This document shows positions 29,532 through 39,699 of a stretch of 46,828 bases of DNA, one piece after another. Source of the DNA: Phytophthora quininea. Taxonomy: Eukaryota > Oomycota > Peronosporomycetes > Peronosporales > Peronosporaceae. The notes beneath the pieces are model-generated. The model was given only the letters and a program-made list of their open reading frames with translations. It did not search any database and was not told the DNA's origin. The translations under genes and the position numbers were made by a program. Position 1 is the stretch's first letter. Each line of letters opens with the position of its first letter. The stretch is taken from contig JAAVTG010000544.1 in assembly GCA_011947345.1 (NCBI GenBank), positions 1-46,828 on the forward strand. The letters are read 5' to 3'.

Positions 29532-30954
29532 TACAAGGTACCTCTGAGGCAAGAGTGCCCTGATGTCGTGGACGCTTTTGATCGGGCTGATCAGGGGCAC
29601 CCTGGGCTCACGGTCGGCTCGTCGATCGAGCCGCGCTTCCCGCCACTAGTGCGAGGCGCGTCCGGGCCAGAAGCAAAGCTCATGCTCTGGTCCGGGGCTG
29701 GTTCAGCCAGCGACGCCTCTCCCTGAGAGGCAGGAGCGAAATGGGGCGCACCCGTGCCGACTGCACGCGCAGAGCGCGAGCGAGCAAGCCTCGCACGAGA
29801 CTTAGCAAAGTCAAAGTACAGACGTCATTCGACGCGAACGTCCGCTTCGCTGAAGCTTGCATGGAGGTTGTCGAACGACTGAAGCTTCCGGCCGCATTCG
29901 GCCCAAGCCTGGAAGGCCGAGAGATACTCGGCGACGGTCTCTCCCGGCTTGAGAGCGATGGGATACGTCCGCATCTGCGGCACCGAGCCGCCGTTCGCTT
30001 GAGTGTGAAGACGTTGGCGATATTCCGCCACGTTCGTCACCTGCGGCGTCAGGAATCGCTCGTGGAGCGCCTGATGAGCCGCCAGCTCGGCGTCCGTGCG
30101 GGCTGGAGGCCCCACAGTGTAGGTGGAGAGCGATGGCTGTGCGGCAGCAGCTCGAGCCAGCTCGCCTGCATCGCGCGGCTCGAAGCCGTAGTCGCGTCGT
30201 GACGGAGTCAGCAAGGGTTGTGGCACTGGACGCTGCGAGCGTGTATGCGCCCGATCCGCGAGAGCGCGGTCCTGACCTCGTCGAGGTCGTTCGTGACACG
30301 CTCACCAGAGCGGTCGTCTCCATCACGAGGAGGTAGCGGCGGGGCCGTGCGCAAGGCGCTCAACACAAAGACCGAGGGTCTGACTTCAGGAAACGGACAC
30401 GGCGTCCGCAGCGATGGTTGCTGACCGGGAGGCGTGCGTGGGTCACGTGGAGAGCGTGGTGTACGCGGAGGAGATCACGACGAGGGGCTTCTAGCCCCCG
30501 GCGAAGCGCCTGAGCGATCGACGAGCTCGTTGCGAATCGATGTACCACCGCCTTGGTCGTCCGACTCGTCATAGTCGACCTCGCCGTCCTCTTGGGGCGA
30601 GCGAGGGCGCCGTATCAGCGACGGAGAACGCCGTGTCGGCGGCGAGAGCGGGCTCCCACCTCGGTATGACGTCACGTCGCTGCCAGCCTGGCTGTCGGAA
30701 CTACCCGTGGGGCTGCGTATGGCGCGATCTCCGTAGATTCGGCGATGGGCCGCGAAGTACTCCGCAACGGAGAGCGTGTGAGCGGCCTGGGGCCGGCTTG
30801 AGGTCGCGCACGAGCGCTGGGAGGCTGGGGGCAGCCTGGCAGGGAGGCCTGCAAGTGATCGACACTTGATGCAGGCGAAGAATGGGCGAGCCAACGGCGG
30901 CCTCGTTGAGGCGTAGCGACCAGTAGAAGCTTCTAAGAGACGCGACCTTGACAA
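29026..30954 (-). pseudogene. Antisense reading frame of Gypsy-A (asORF)
   Basis: Counterpart of the Gypsy-B asORF without the hAT insert. 30954-30478 encodes the Ser/Pro/Arg-rich, acidic part. The same TGA codons occur at 30477-30475 and about 29827-29825. A single C lost in the gacgaggtc-aggaccg stretch near 30280 breaks the frame in this copy only. 30226-29825 encodes the conserved-looking centre (AELAAHQALHERFLTPQV). A break near 29290 leads into the part opposite the pol linker (29457-29026). See the Gypsy-B entry for the coding-composition argument. The first frame starts with TTG, so the true start or an upstream exon is unknown. Confidence 0.5.
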
Positions 30955-30985
30955 GGCAGTTGTGGATCCGGTGTATCCACTGTTT

Positions 30986-30996
30986 GGAGGGGAAGG
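30986..30996 (+). promoter_or_regulatory. Gypsy-A polypurine tract
   Basis: GGAGGGGAAGG immediately before the LTR start TGTAAC. Confidence 0.78.
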
Positions 30997-31368
30997 TGTA
31001 ACGGGGTTACACGAAAGTCATAACCGTGCGTTGACTTTGGACGTTACACGAAACTCTTAACCATGCGTAGATTTTCGACTCTGTAGCCATCAGGCTCTCC
31101 ACCACTCGTTTACATATCTCTTAGATTAACTATGCCACATAGTTTAGTCTATACATTTACAGCAAAGGTCAGATAAACAATTCAATTCAGTTCTATTTTT
31201 GCAGTTAATTCGTGTTGTCCTTGTTTTAAGGGACACTGACTGCGAGTCCTAGTTACGGGACTGTACTTGGTTCTTGTATAGAACCGAAGGCTGGAAGCCT
31301 AAAGACACTGACTCATGGAGTCCAGCGTCTTCCTCTGTGCACGTGCACCGCTACGCAGCCCCGCTGCA
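30997..31368 (+). repeat. Gypsy-A 3' LTR, complete
   Basis: 372 bp, TGTAAC to TGCA, aligned with 7700-8073. Its last 111 bases or so match the start of the window (1-118), confirming that the window starts in the 5' LTR of the same element family. Flank after it is aaaac; the matching duplication would lie left of the window. Confidence 0.88.
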
Positions 31369-31810
31369 AAAACGAAAACAATAACGGTTTTTTGTCCATT
31401 CTTGCATTCTGTCTAAAGCGGTTGTCGTCCCGTTGAGACCACAATGTTGGTGACCACGATCCAGTCTTGTAGGCCAAATCTCTCATAGCCTAGTACCGCT
31501 TGTGCTGCTGGTACTCGTAGAGCTCTGGTATGAAGGGAAGCAGCTTATAAACTCATGAGGAATCGTAGTGCTGAGCGCGGAGGTCTCGTAGAAGCTGAAG
31601 GCATTGCTGCCTTTCCAAGACGCGTGGCATCTTCACACATGAGTGCAATGGTCCGTTCTGATAAGTCAAACTTATCCTAGCATTAGTTTTGGGGCTCTCA
31701 TGCTCAAAAGAAGTGGACGAACTCTGATTCGCTGTTTGCTATTCTTGTATAATTTTCGACAAGCGAAGCGCGATATTGTTTGTAAAATTGTGCATTTCTT
31801 TATACTGGGA
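31369..31810. other. No gene recognised
   Basis: I see no coding or repeat signal here that I can support. Confidence 0.5.
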
Positions 31811-31840
31811 TGCTACTCCGTCCCAAAACAGTTAGACGAA
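31811..31840 (+). repeat. MLE-2 left terminal inverted repeat
   Basis: TACTCCGTCCCAAAACAGTT is close to the Stowaway/plant-mariner end consensus (CTCCCTCCGTCCC). A decayed counterpart, ACTGTTTTGGG, occurs on the plus strand at about 38999-39009, on the other side of Gypsy-C. Confidence 0.55.
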
Positions 31841-32050
31841 AGTGCTTTTTCTGATTTCTATTTGCCAAAATAATATACCAGCGCCTCTAATCGGTAGAAA
31901 TCAACCCGCCATGAGCTGCGCATTTCAATGGTGTGCGGAGCTTCACCACAGCTGCCACATTGACCCCAAACAAGCCAAACGAGTGGTGACAAGGAGGTCA
32001 AGCATTCTGCGTGCGACGGCTCATTACCGATTTCGCCCCGCCCCGTGAAG

Positions 32051-32227
32051 ATGAACCCCTACAACATCAGAGAACTTACCAGCAGCGACAGCGAGCGCGT
32101 CGTGTCTGCCATTCTCACCCTCTCGGAGCATGGTACCCCTGCACGTGGAGCGCTGGCTCTGGTTGCAGACGAATTTGACGTCGACCCAAGCACAATTTCT
32201 CGAATTTGGCGGCGAGCAAGAGCGTAG
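32051..32227 (+). pseudogene. MLE-2: mariner-like transposase N-terminus
   Basis: From ATG 32051 the frame contains a helix-turn-helix, LVADEFDVDPSTISRIWRRA, characteristic of the N-terminus of plant-type mariner transposases. It ends at TAG 32225-32227 and the element is then interrupted by Gypsy-C at 32307. About 110 bases of the other side remain after 38904. The catalytic domain is missing, so this is a deletion derivative. Confidence 0.6.
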
Positions 32228-32301
32228 CAGAAATGCGTTTAAACCCGTTCACATGGGCAAAGCCCGACTAGAGAAGGAGGAACGACTTTCCTAGAGAATT
32301 C

Positions 32302-32306
32302 GATGC
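32302..32306. repeat. Gypsy-C target-site duplication, left
   Basis: gatgc, repeated at 38900-38904 right after the 3' LTR. Confidence 0.9.
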
Positions 32307-32514
32307 TGTCATATCCCGCCAGTGATGCTGCTGCACGCGTGTCACGTGCGCCACGTTCCCGACGTGAGGCACGTTCCCCACGTGCCTGAAGGAGCCACCC
32401 CCATGGACGCTCCTGTACATGTTTTACATTAGCTTTCCTTTTCAAATCAAATGTCAGTTCGCAACTCACTTTATTTCACTCAAGTGTTCTCATCCCACGG
32501 AGAGAGACACGGCA
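32307..32514 (+). repeat. Gypsy-C 5' LTR
   Basis: 208 bp, from TGTCATATCCCGCC to GACACGGCA. It is repeated at 36524-36647 plus 38817-38899. The upstream part holds the phased ACGT array (32335-32383), placed where the promoter (U3) should be. A few differences separate the two LTRs, including one ACGT changed to ATGT in the 3' copy, so the element is not brand new. Confidence 0.93.
32335..32383 (+). promoter_or_regulatory. Phased array of ACGT cores in the Gypsy-C LTR
   Basis: ACGT starts at 32344, 32353, 32362, 32371 and 32380, exactly 9 bases apart, with ACGC at 32335 in phase. ACGT is the core of CACGTG and GACGTG sites bound by bHLH and bZIP factors. In the 3' LTR the same array is at 36552-36600. 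Confidence 0.7.
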
Positions 32515-32515
32515 T

Positions 32516-32529
32516 TTTGAACGTTCAAA
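32516..32529. other. Palindrome where the Gypsy-C primer site should be
   Basis: TTTGAACGTTCAAA, a perfect 14-base palindrome starting two bases after the 5' LTR. No TGG-type tRNA complement is seen next to the LTR. Confidence 0.6.
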
Positions 32530-32559
32530 GCCACCACCTCCTGGTTTCCAGACTCCACT

Positions 32560-33420
32560 ATGACCAACAGACTCAAGCACGACCCCGTCGTCTTGACGTA
32601 CTACGTCCCGATCGGTGCGCTCGGCGATGGCGAGAATGTGGAGGACCGCGTGAAGGTCACCATCAAGACCTTCAGTGCTGGCGACACGGTCGAGTGGTTG
32701 ACATGGCTCCAGTCGTTTGAACGACTTATCCGCCTCAAAGGCTGGGGTGAAGACAGCCCTACAGTGTTCCTGAATGCTCGCACCGTGCTAAGGGACATGG
32801 TGCTCGACATCTTCAATGCTGCTGCGGCTGAAGTTGTAGGCGCGACGCCCCAGAATTTCAACTTGGTGATGATGCAAGTAGCGCGCGAGTTTCTGGTTCA
32901 AGATGCGCGCGAGTATCTGATTGACATGATCCACAACTGCCGGAAGATTCGCGATGTGACTGTGACGGACCACCTCTCAAGCATGCGCCACCTAGCTACT
33001 CTCATCACGACTCTGCCTGAAAACGACGCCCCTGTGAGTGAAAGGTCCCTGATGTATTACTTTCGCAAAAGTATGCCCCAGGAATGGCAGCTCAAATATG
33101 AGGAGAGTGGACGAGAAGCAGCTACGCTGACTGAGCTTGCTCGCTACTTCTCACTCCTGGAAAGGAATGCCAGCTGCAACGACACTCGCTCCAGCAACAG
33201 GAAGGACGCGCCACGGCCTCATTATCCGAAGCCGAACGGCAAGAAGGAGTCAAAACCGGCTGCGAAGCCAAGCCAGCCACTGGTAAGTGGTGCAGTCACC
33301 ACCGTACGACGAGCCACTCCGACGAGGAATGTCACTACCAGAAGAAGAAGAAGAGGGCTGAAGAACTTAACTACGTTGAACTGCCCGACGCTGCGGACGA
33401 GCTCAACGTAATTGCACCGG
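32560..33420 (+). pseudogene. Gypsy-C gag
   Basis: Starts at ATG 32560. Capsid-like region: DTVEWLTWLQSFERLIRLKG, later YYFRKSMPQEWQLKYEES. After a frame change near 33290 a zinc-binding motif follows, WCSHHRTTSHSDEECHYQK, of the C-H-H-C type found in some gypsy gags instead of the usual CCHC. The frame then runs into the protease, so gag and pol were probably one polyprotein. Confidence 0.8.
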
Positions 33421-34800
33421 GTCGTGCAGAACCCGAGCCAGTGACGGCACGAAGCGAGATGATCGTACGCTTGCGCGGTACTGGAGCTAGCAGACTATTC
33501 AATGCGTTGGTCGACACGGGTGCGAACAAGACGCTCATCGACGCTGCAGTACTCGATCGCCAACAGCTGCAACAAGTCTCAGGCTTACGCGCCACCTTTA
33601 GACTGCCGCAAGGCACACTTCGTTCACGTAGAACAGATCACCGAGTTCGGCGAAAGCCGAAAAGTCCACTGGACATGTGCTGTGGCAGACCAGCTCCCGT
33701 ATGCGACGATCATCGGACGAGACTTGATCGAGCACCTCGGATTAATTTTGGACTTCAAGGCTCGAGAATTCGTGTGGGATGCGGTTCGCGTGCCCATGCG
33801 CGCCAGCAGTAGCTTGACCCTGGACGAGCAAGTGCACACGCTGTTAGCAAGTACTCCAACCCACGCTGACACCAGCATCGGCCGGGCCGAAGCACGTCAA
33901 CTCGAGATCCTTGGCGCCAACTACACGAAGGAGCTGCTCGCTGAACACGTGCCCGACTACCTGAGCAAAGACGAGCAAGCTGACGTGTTAAAGCTTCTCA
34001 ACTCTTTTGAAGACAAGCTTTTTAGTGGCACTGTTGGTTCATGGAAGGGCGAGCCTTACGAGATTCCAACCAAGTCTCCACACCAACCACACCACGCCAA
34101 ACCGTACCCGATTCCTCACAGTCTGATGGAAACGACCAAGAAGGAAATCGCCCGGCTGGAAAGGTTGAAGATCATCGCAAAAGACGAGAAGAGTCCATGG
34201 GCTGCACCTGCCTTCATCATCTCGAAGACTGACCAGACTGTTCGAATGCTCTGCGACTTGCACAGACCGAGCACGCAACTCGTCCGCCAGCCATGGCCTC
34301 TCCCCAAGATCAATAAGCTTTTTGGAGCATCCCTCGGTTCGTGTTTGTGACGGTGCTGGACTTGAACATGGGCTACTACGCGATTCACTTGGCCTACAAG
34401 TCGTCAATCCTAACGGCATTCATCTTGCCATTTGGCAAGTATCACTGGTTGCGACTGCCTATGGGAATATCCACGCCACCCGACCATTTTCAAGCTCGGA
34501 TTGACAAGCTAAGCTACTTGGTGACCTCCCTTTTGTTCGCTGCTATCTAGACGACGTCTTGATCGTGACGGAAACCAATTTTGCCGATCATCTACAACAA
34601 GTCGAAGTGGTGCTTCGCCGCCTTGAGGACGCGGGACTCACCGTGAACGTCAAGAAGTGCAAGTTCGCAGCCAAAGAAGCCAACTACCTTTGGATACCAC
34701 ATCACCACGGAAGAAATTGCTCCACAGCCTGAGAAGGTCGCTGCTATCCAACGTGTTCGTGCGCCAACCAACAAGAAGGAGCTTCATCGATTCATTGGGC
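33421..34800 (+). pseudogene. Gypsy-C protease and reverse transcriptase
   Basis: The protease motif ALVDTGANKTLID has DTGA at 33513-33524. After a frameshift near 33600 comes RT: KPYPIPHSLMETTKKEI, KSPWAAPAFIISKTDQTVRM, then VTVLDLNMGYYAIHL (motif A) and LPFGKYHWLRLPMGIS. The catalytic box is YLDD, complete, at 34544-34555, but in another frame than the preceding segment (shift near 34535). Other breaks lie near 34345 and 34690. Active-site residues of RT are intact, in contrast to Gypsy-A and B. Confidence 0.85.
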
Positions 34801-36520
34801 TCGTGAACTATTACCGCGACGTCTGGCCACAACGCGCTCACCTCCTGGCACATTTGACGAGGTTGACGTCCAAGTTGGTTCCGTGGCCGTGGAATCCTGA
34901 GCACCAAAACGCTTTTACAAAGCTGAAAGCATCGATTCAACGCTCGACTCTACTTTACTTTCCCGACTACAACCTCCCATTCGAGATTTTCACAGATGCC
35001 TCGAGCTATCAGCTTGGCGGGATAATATCTCAAGCCGGCAAGCCACTTGCCTTTTACAGTCACAAGCTTACTCCAGTTCAAAAGAACTACAGCGTCATGG
35101 AGCAAGAACTTCTGAGTATCGTGGAAGTGTTGAAGGAGTTCCGCACCATGCTGTTCGGCCAGCGGATCACTGTTTTCACGGATCACAAGAACCTGGCGTG
35201 CGCGAACTATTCCTCCAGCAGGGTCTCGCGTTGGCGCTTGATCATCGAAGAGTATGGACCCACAATTCGCTACATCAAAGGTGCTGACAACGTCGGAGCT
35301 GACGCGCTCTCTCGCTTACCTCAAGATGATGACCATGTGGATGCAGCCGAAGACGAGTGCGGACTGCTGACGGAGCAGCTTTACACTCTTGACTATGGAC
35401 AGATTGCACGCATGCAGCAAGAGGATGGCGCTTTGCAGTCTACGGCTTCACAACACCCGCAAAAGTTCATGACCAAGACATTCGGTGAGCACACCATCAT
35501 GCTGTCGAACGCGGGGCAAGTCATCATCCCTACTGCTCTTCGCATGGCTGTGCTTGCCTTTTCCCATGAGTCGCTGCTGCATCCTGGAATGAACCGCATG
35601 TTCCTGACGATGGACAACTCCGTGTACTGGCCCGGCATGAACGAGACGTCGAGGAGTACGTCCGAGTATGCAGCACCTGCCAGATGTGGAAACGATCCCC
35701 CAAGAAATATGGACTGCTACCCGAGAAGCAGCATGGACGAGTCGTGGACGAACATTGCAGTGGACGAGATCGGCCCTTACACTTACTCGGACAAGCCGAA
35801 CGCTCGAAAATTGTATGCAGTGACAATGATCGAGTTAACCACCAACTGGATTGAAATCGCTCCAGTGGAAGGACCACAAGGCCAAGACCGCGGCACTCGC
35901 TCTTGATGAGTACTGATTCTGTCGCTACCCGCGTCCACTGCGTGTCATTCACGACCAGGGCAAGGAGTTTGTCGGCAAGGAATTTCGAGAAATGCTGGAA
36001 TCGTACGGAGTGCAGTCAAAGCCTACAACGGTGGAGAACCCCAAGCCAACGCTGTGTTGGAACGTGTGCATCAAGTGATTGGCAACATGGTCCGTACCAC
36101 TCGCCTCGACCAACAGCTGTAAACGGAGATCCTACCGAGCGTAGCTTTTGCTGTTCGTGCAACAGTGCACACCACGCTATGGGCTTCACTTGCCCAGTTG
36201 ATGCTTAAGCGCGACATGATCTCCAACACAGTGTTCACGGCAGACTGGGCGACGATCCACACGCGCCGACAGCGCAATACACACCGCGAAAACCGAGACC
36301 GTCATGAGCACAAGTACGAGGTCGGAGATCGCGTGCTGATCGTCAAGAGCATACGCAACCTCGTGAAGCTCGCCCAACCGACTGACGGCCCGTACGCAAT
36401 CACTGCGGTGCACTCCAACGGAACGCTCACGATCGACCGCGGCACCTACGAAGAGACCATCAACCAAAGACGCATCAAGCCAATCTTCGAGGCCACCGAC
36501 GATGACCACAAGCGGGACGA
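34801..36520 (+). pseudogene. Gypsy-C RNase H and integrase
   Basis: 34803-35906 is open: YFPDYNLPFEIFTDASSYQL, SVMEQELLSIVEVL, VFTDHKNLACANY and GADALSRLP give the RNase H acidic residues. Integrase follows with SHESLLHPGMNRMF, NIAVDEIGPYTYSDK (first Asp), HDQGKEFVGKEF (second Asp, about 35955) and, after a lost base, NAVLERVHQVIGNMV (Glu, about 36060). The C-terminal barrel is at 36290-36500 (YEVGDRVLIVKS, DGPYAITAVHSNGTLTID). No chromodomain. Frame breaks near 35650, 35910, 36035 and 36120. Confidence 0.85.
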
Positions 36521-36523
36521 GGA

Positions 36524-36647
36524 TGTCATATCCCGCCAGTGATGCTGCTGCACACGTGTCACGTGCGCCACGTTCCCGACGTGAGGCATGTTCCCCACGT
36601 GCCTGAAGGAGCTACCCCATGGACGCTCCTGTACATGTTTTACATTA
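36524..36647 (+). repeat. Gypsy-C 3' LTR, first part
   Basis: TGTCATATCCCGCC at 36524 up to the TA at 36646-36647 where pogo-D is inserted. The purine-rich run AGCGGGACGAGGA just before it is the likely polypurine tract. Confidence 0.92.
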
Positions 36648-38814
36648 CACTATCCACAGCATTTAGAGTTACTAACACTAATAATGAGAGGCACCTTCTG
36701 AAACTCACAACGTCAATTACTGTTAATAACACTAAATGAAAACTAAGACTATTTGCTGTACAACAAAATAGTGTTAATAGGACTTAAACTGTCGCTTCTT
36801 GAGTGAGTGGTATGTCGTCGTCAACGATGTTCGTGTTGCTGTCATCATCTGTAGGCACACGTTGGCCCGTAAAGTAGTCATAGTGATCGTGGACAATACG
36901 CTGTAGCTCGTCGCTTAACTCCTCTATCCTCCATTCACCCGAAACTCGAGCAAGTCCACACCGCACCATAGCCTTTTGGGCATACGAGACATTGTGCTTC
37001 TTTGTCCTTTGAGCATTCACGTCAGCCACAGCACTGGCAGCAAGCCGGAGATAATACCGTTTCCCTGGGTTCTGTAAAGCGCCAGACCACGAGCCATCTC
37101 GCCTCACTGTGTTCTGCCACTCCTCGTTTTGAACCATTCTCAACTTTTCTTCATTCCACCGTTTCATCCATGCGTCCTTAATCTTCGATATGACAAACGA
37201 GTCAGCAGGTTGAACGAGGTGTGTAGCATTGGCAGGGAAAAACCTGAGCTCCACATTCAGCTTTTCAAGCTGCTCCTTCACTGCATCAGTCATGGAGTGG
37301 CCACTGTATTTATCAGCCCAAAGAATCATCTTCTGGGCACCAGCCTTTCGTTTGATGACCCTGCGCTCCTGGAGCCACTGCGCAAAAACGGATGATGTCA
37401 TAAAACCTTTTTTGCTGTTCTATAAGAAACCCCTGAATACATACAAGTTCATCATTGCAAAAGTTAGTATCCGTACGTGTCGGTGGACACGTATGCAACC
37501 AACGTAAAATTGCTTACGTACCAGGAGTATGGTCGGGTACACCTCTAATGGGGTAGTTTGCGTCTGCGTTTATAAAGACCATCATTGGTACGCCGATTTT
37601 GGCCGAGCAGCCGCCTTCTATAAGCACAGCCATTGTCATTCCAGTTGTACCAGATACGACATCAGCGTATTTAATGTGCTGCTCGCCTTTTGCATTCAGA
37701 GTTTTACCATCATTCATGTCCAAAATGAAATGTGTTTCATCCATATTTGCCATGTGACTGTCAGTAAATTCGCCGCTCTCGAAGCCACGCTTTACTGTAC
37801 CCAAATGATACGGTACCTCACGCTCAATTTGTAGCTCTTTTTGTGGGCTGAGTTGTTTTTTACCGCATTGTTTGCGCGGAACAATGTTAGATCTTTCTTG
37901 AAACGTCTGAATCCAGCGAATATTGATGCGACTTAAGAATGTTGCATCCGTACCCGGGATGACGAAGGAGCGCGAGTACGTTGGATGTGTTGAGTGCGTT
38001 AAAATATACTGCGCAATTGTCACCAAAACGGCTGGCGAAAGTTTTAGTCCGGCTTTACGCAAGCGGTGAAACTCCGGCAGCAACTCATCATGCAGCCACG
38101 ACGTCCACGGACTGTGTTTTCTACCTCCACCTGGCATCGCCTTTAAAAGCACATGCTTGCGAATGCCAGGTTGAGACGCTTGAACAGAAAATCGGTTTGT
38201 CGGATTCGCACATGCTTCAAGAAACGTGCCGCGGTCTTTCCACCATCGAGAGGCTTTCATGAAATTGGCGCAATCAGAAGACCGAAAAACGGAAGGAAAC
38301 TGGTCGATGGTACGCTTGCACAGTCGACGCTTGTCCTGCTTTCCGGCTTCAATCATCCATTTGATCACAGTCTTTTCTCGCTCTTAGTTGCCACATGTTG
38401 TGGCTGGCGTTTTCGCTTCCCGGTACTCAGCGTTACAGGTGCGAGAGGCTCCGGTGGGGCTGTGATGGCCTCGGACGAAGCAGTTGACACGGTATTTTCG
38501 TCTTCGAGGGCCATAACGGTATCAGACCGCTCTCGGGCAGCTTGTTGTTTATCAGCAAGAGCTTGAGCACGCTGCATGGCAGCTACAATGAGAGAGGGAC
38601 GGACTGAAGACGATTTAGGCGACGACATCGTTGCAGCTTTTGAAGGTTCAGTTAATGGCGACTTGAGCGGCCAGAACATGAAAGAGCGTCTCTGGTTTTG
38701 CCATGAATTAGTGTTAGTTTTTGCCATCTCTGCCGCTACACCACTATTAGTGTTATTAACGCTATATAAAAACTAACGCTGTTTTGCCACTAACTCTAAA
38801 TGCTGTGAATAGTG
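36648..38814 (-). mobile_element. pogo-D element inside the Gypsy-C 3' LTR
   Basis: Ends CACTATCCACAGCATTTAG (left) and, reverse-complemented, CACTATTCACAGCATTTAG (right), similar for about 24 bp. TA duplication at 36646-36647 and 38815-38816. Length 2167 bp. The empty site is visible in the Gypsy-C 5' LTR (tacattagcttt). Confidence 0.93.
36784..38727 (-). pseudogene. pogo-D transposase, two exons, nearly intact
   Basis: Cut-and-paste DDE transposase of a pogo-like family. Exon 1 runs from ATG 38727 to 37522, the intron (GTACGT...TTCAG, 89 bp) is 37521-37433, and exon 2 ends at the stop 36784. N-terminal Ser/Ala-rich region with GKRKR, then KASRWWKDRGTFLEACAN and WTSWLHDELLPEFHRLRK. Catalytic residues: NMDETHFILDMND (about 37720), ILWADKYSGHSM (about 37310), HLVQPADSFVISKIKDAW (about 37205). 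Only two frame breaks, near 38370 and 37412, each equal to one missing base. If these are sequencing errors the gene may be functional. Confidence 0.82.
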
Positions 38815-38816
38815 TA

Positions 38817-38899
38817 GCTTTCCTTTTCAAATCAAATGTCAGTTCGCAACTCACTTCATTCCACTCAAGTGTCCTCATCCCACGGAGAGAGACACGGCA
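38817..38899 (+). repeat. Gypsy-C 3' LTR, second part
   Basis: Continues the LTR after the pogo-D insertion to GACACGGCA at 38899. Confidence 0.92.
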
Positions 38900-38904
38900 G
38901 ATGC
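38900..38904. repeat. Gypsy-C target-site duplication, right
   Basis: gatgc, matching 32302-32306. Together they define Gypsy-C as one insertion of about 4.42 kb plus the later pogo-D. Confidence 0.9.
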
Positions 38905-39699
38905 TCTGACGGAGCTCTCGAGGCCCTGTCTTTATCTTATAAATTTGACAGTATAGTGAAAGCAACTAAAAAACTTGAGCAAAGCCGATCCGCGCAACTG
39001 TTTTGGGTTGCTAAAACAAAAATGGGCTTCGCGAAGGCTGGGACATTTTTGTTTAACTGTAATTAAAATCCTCTTTCTAGTATTAAGCATCTAGTACGCC
39101 TGCTTCGCAGCCACACCATCTGCTCCGCATATATTCGCAGTTCGTAACGAAGTGTAGAACTGTCGCTTATCCCGTTCGGCGTAGTACCGTATGTCATCCT
39201 CGAAAAATACCGGTTTGACTTTTTTCACTTCATTCCACTATGGCTCCTGTTGTTGCGCCCATACAAAAATAAAAGTCACACTGAATACCGGTATTGGCTA
39301 GTACCGGTTTGTAGCTAGCGTGCACCACATCACCACGGAGGCTTCTTCAAGATCCACTGTGTCCTCTTTCCTCAGCAAGTGTCAAGTCGGCGCCACATAC
39401 AAAAGCACCCAGAGAGTAGCAATGTACAGCAGGAACTTTTCAGGCAAAATGGCGGGCAGGCGCGCGCGCTGGATTCGCTGCAGTCGATCGTCCCTCATTC
39501 GACGATTTGCAGCGTGGGAGGTAGGTCATGCTATCATGCGGCTGGGGTCGTGCAGAAGGACAGGATTGCGAGCTTGGTCTGACGAGGTGGTGTGTGCGTG
39601 CTAGCAGCTCACCGCGGCAGCGCGTCGGAGGTGCAGGTGGTGACATCCTGCACTCGGGGGCGGTAAGGAGTGCAGCAGGTTTGCGAGTGGGTATGATGC
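38905..39699. other. MLE-2 right remnant and spacer
   Basis: The first 110 bases should be the rest of MLE-2, ending near the ACTGTTTTGGG at 38999-39009. Several ACCGGT motifs occur between 39208 and 39310. A 94-codon open frame at 39320-39604 is Ser/Arg-rich and unrecognised. The 5' end of the Helitron is probably in this interval but I could not find it. Confidence 0.4.

Noticed and set aside
38836..39066. Gene starting in the Gypsy-C LTR (76-codon frame)
   Set aside because: It begins inside the LTR, crosses the target duplication and reads decayed mariner sequence; there is no independent support.
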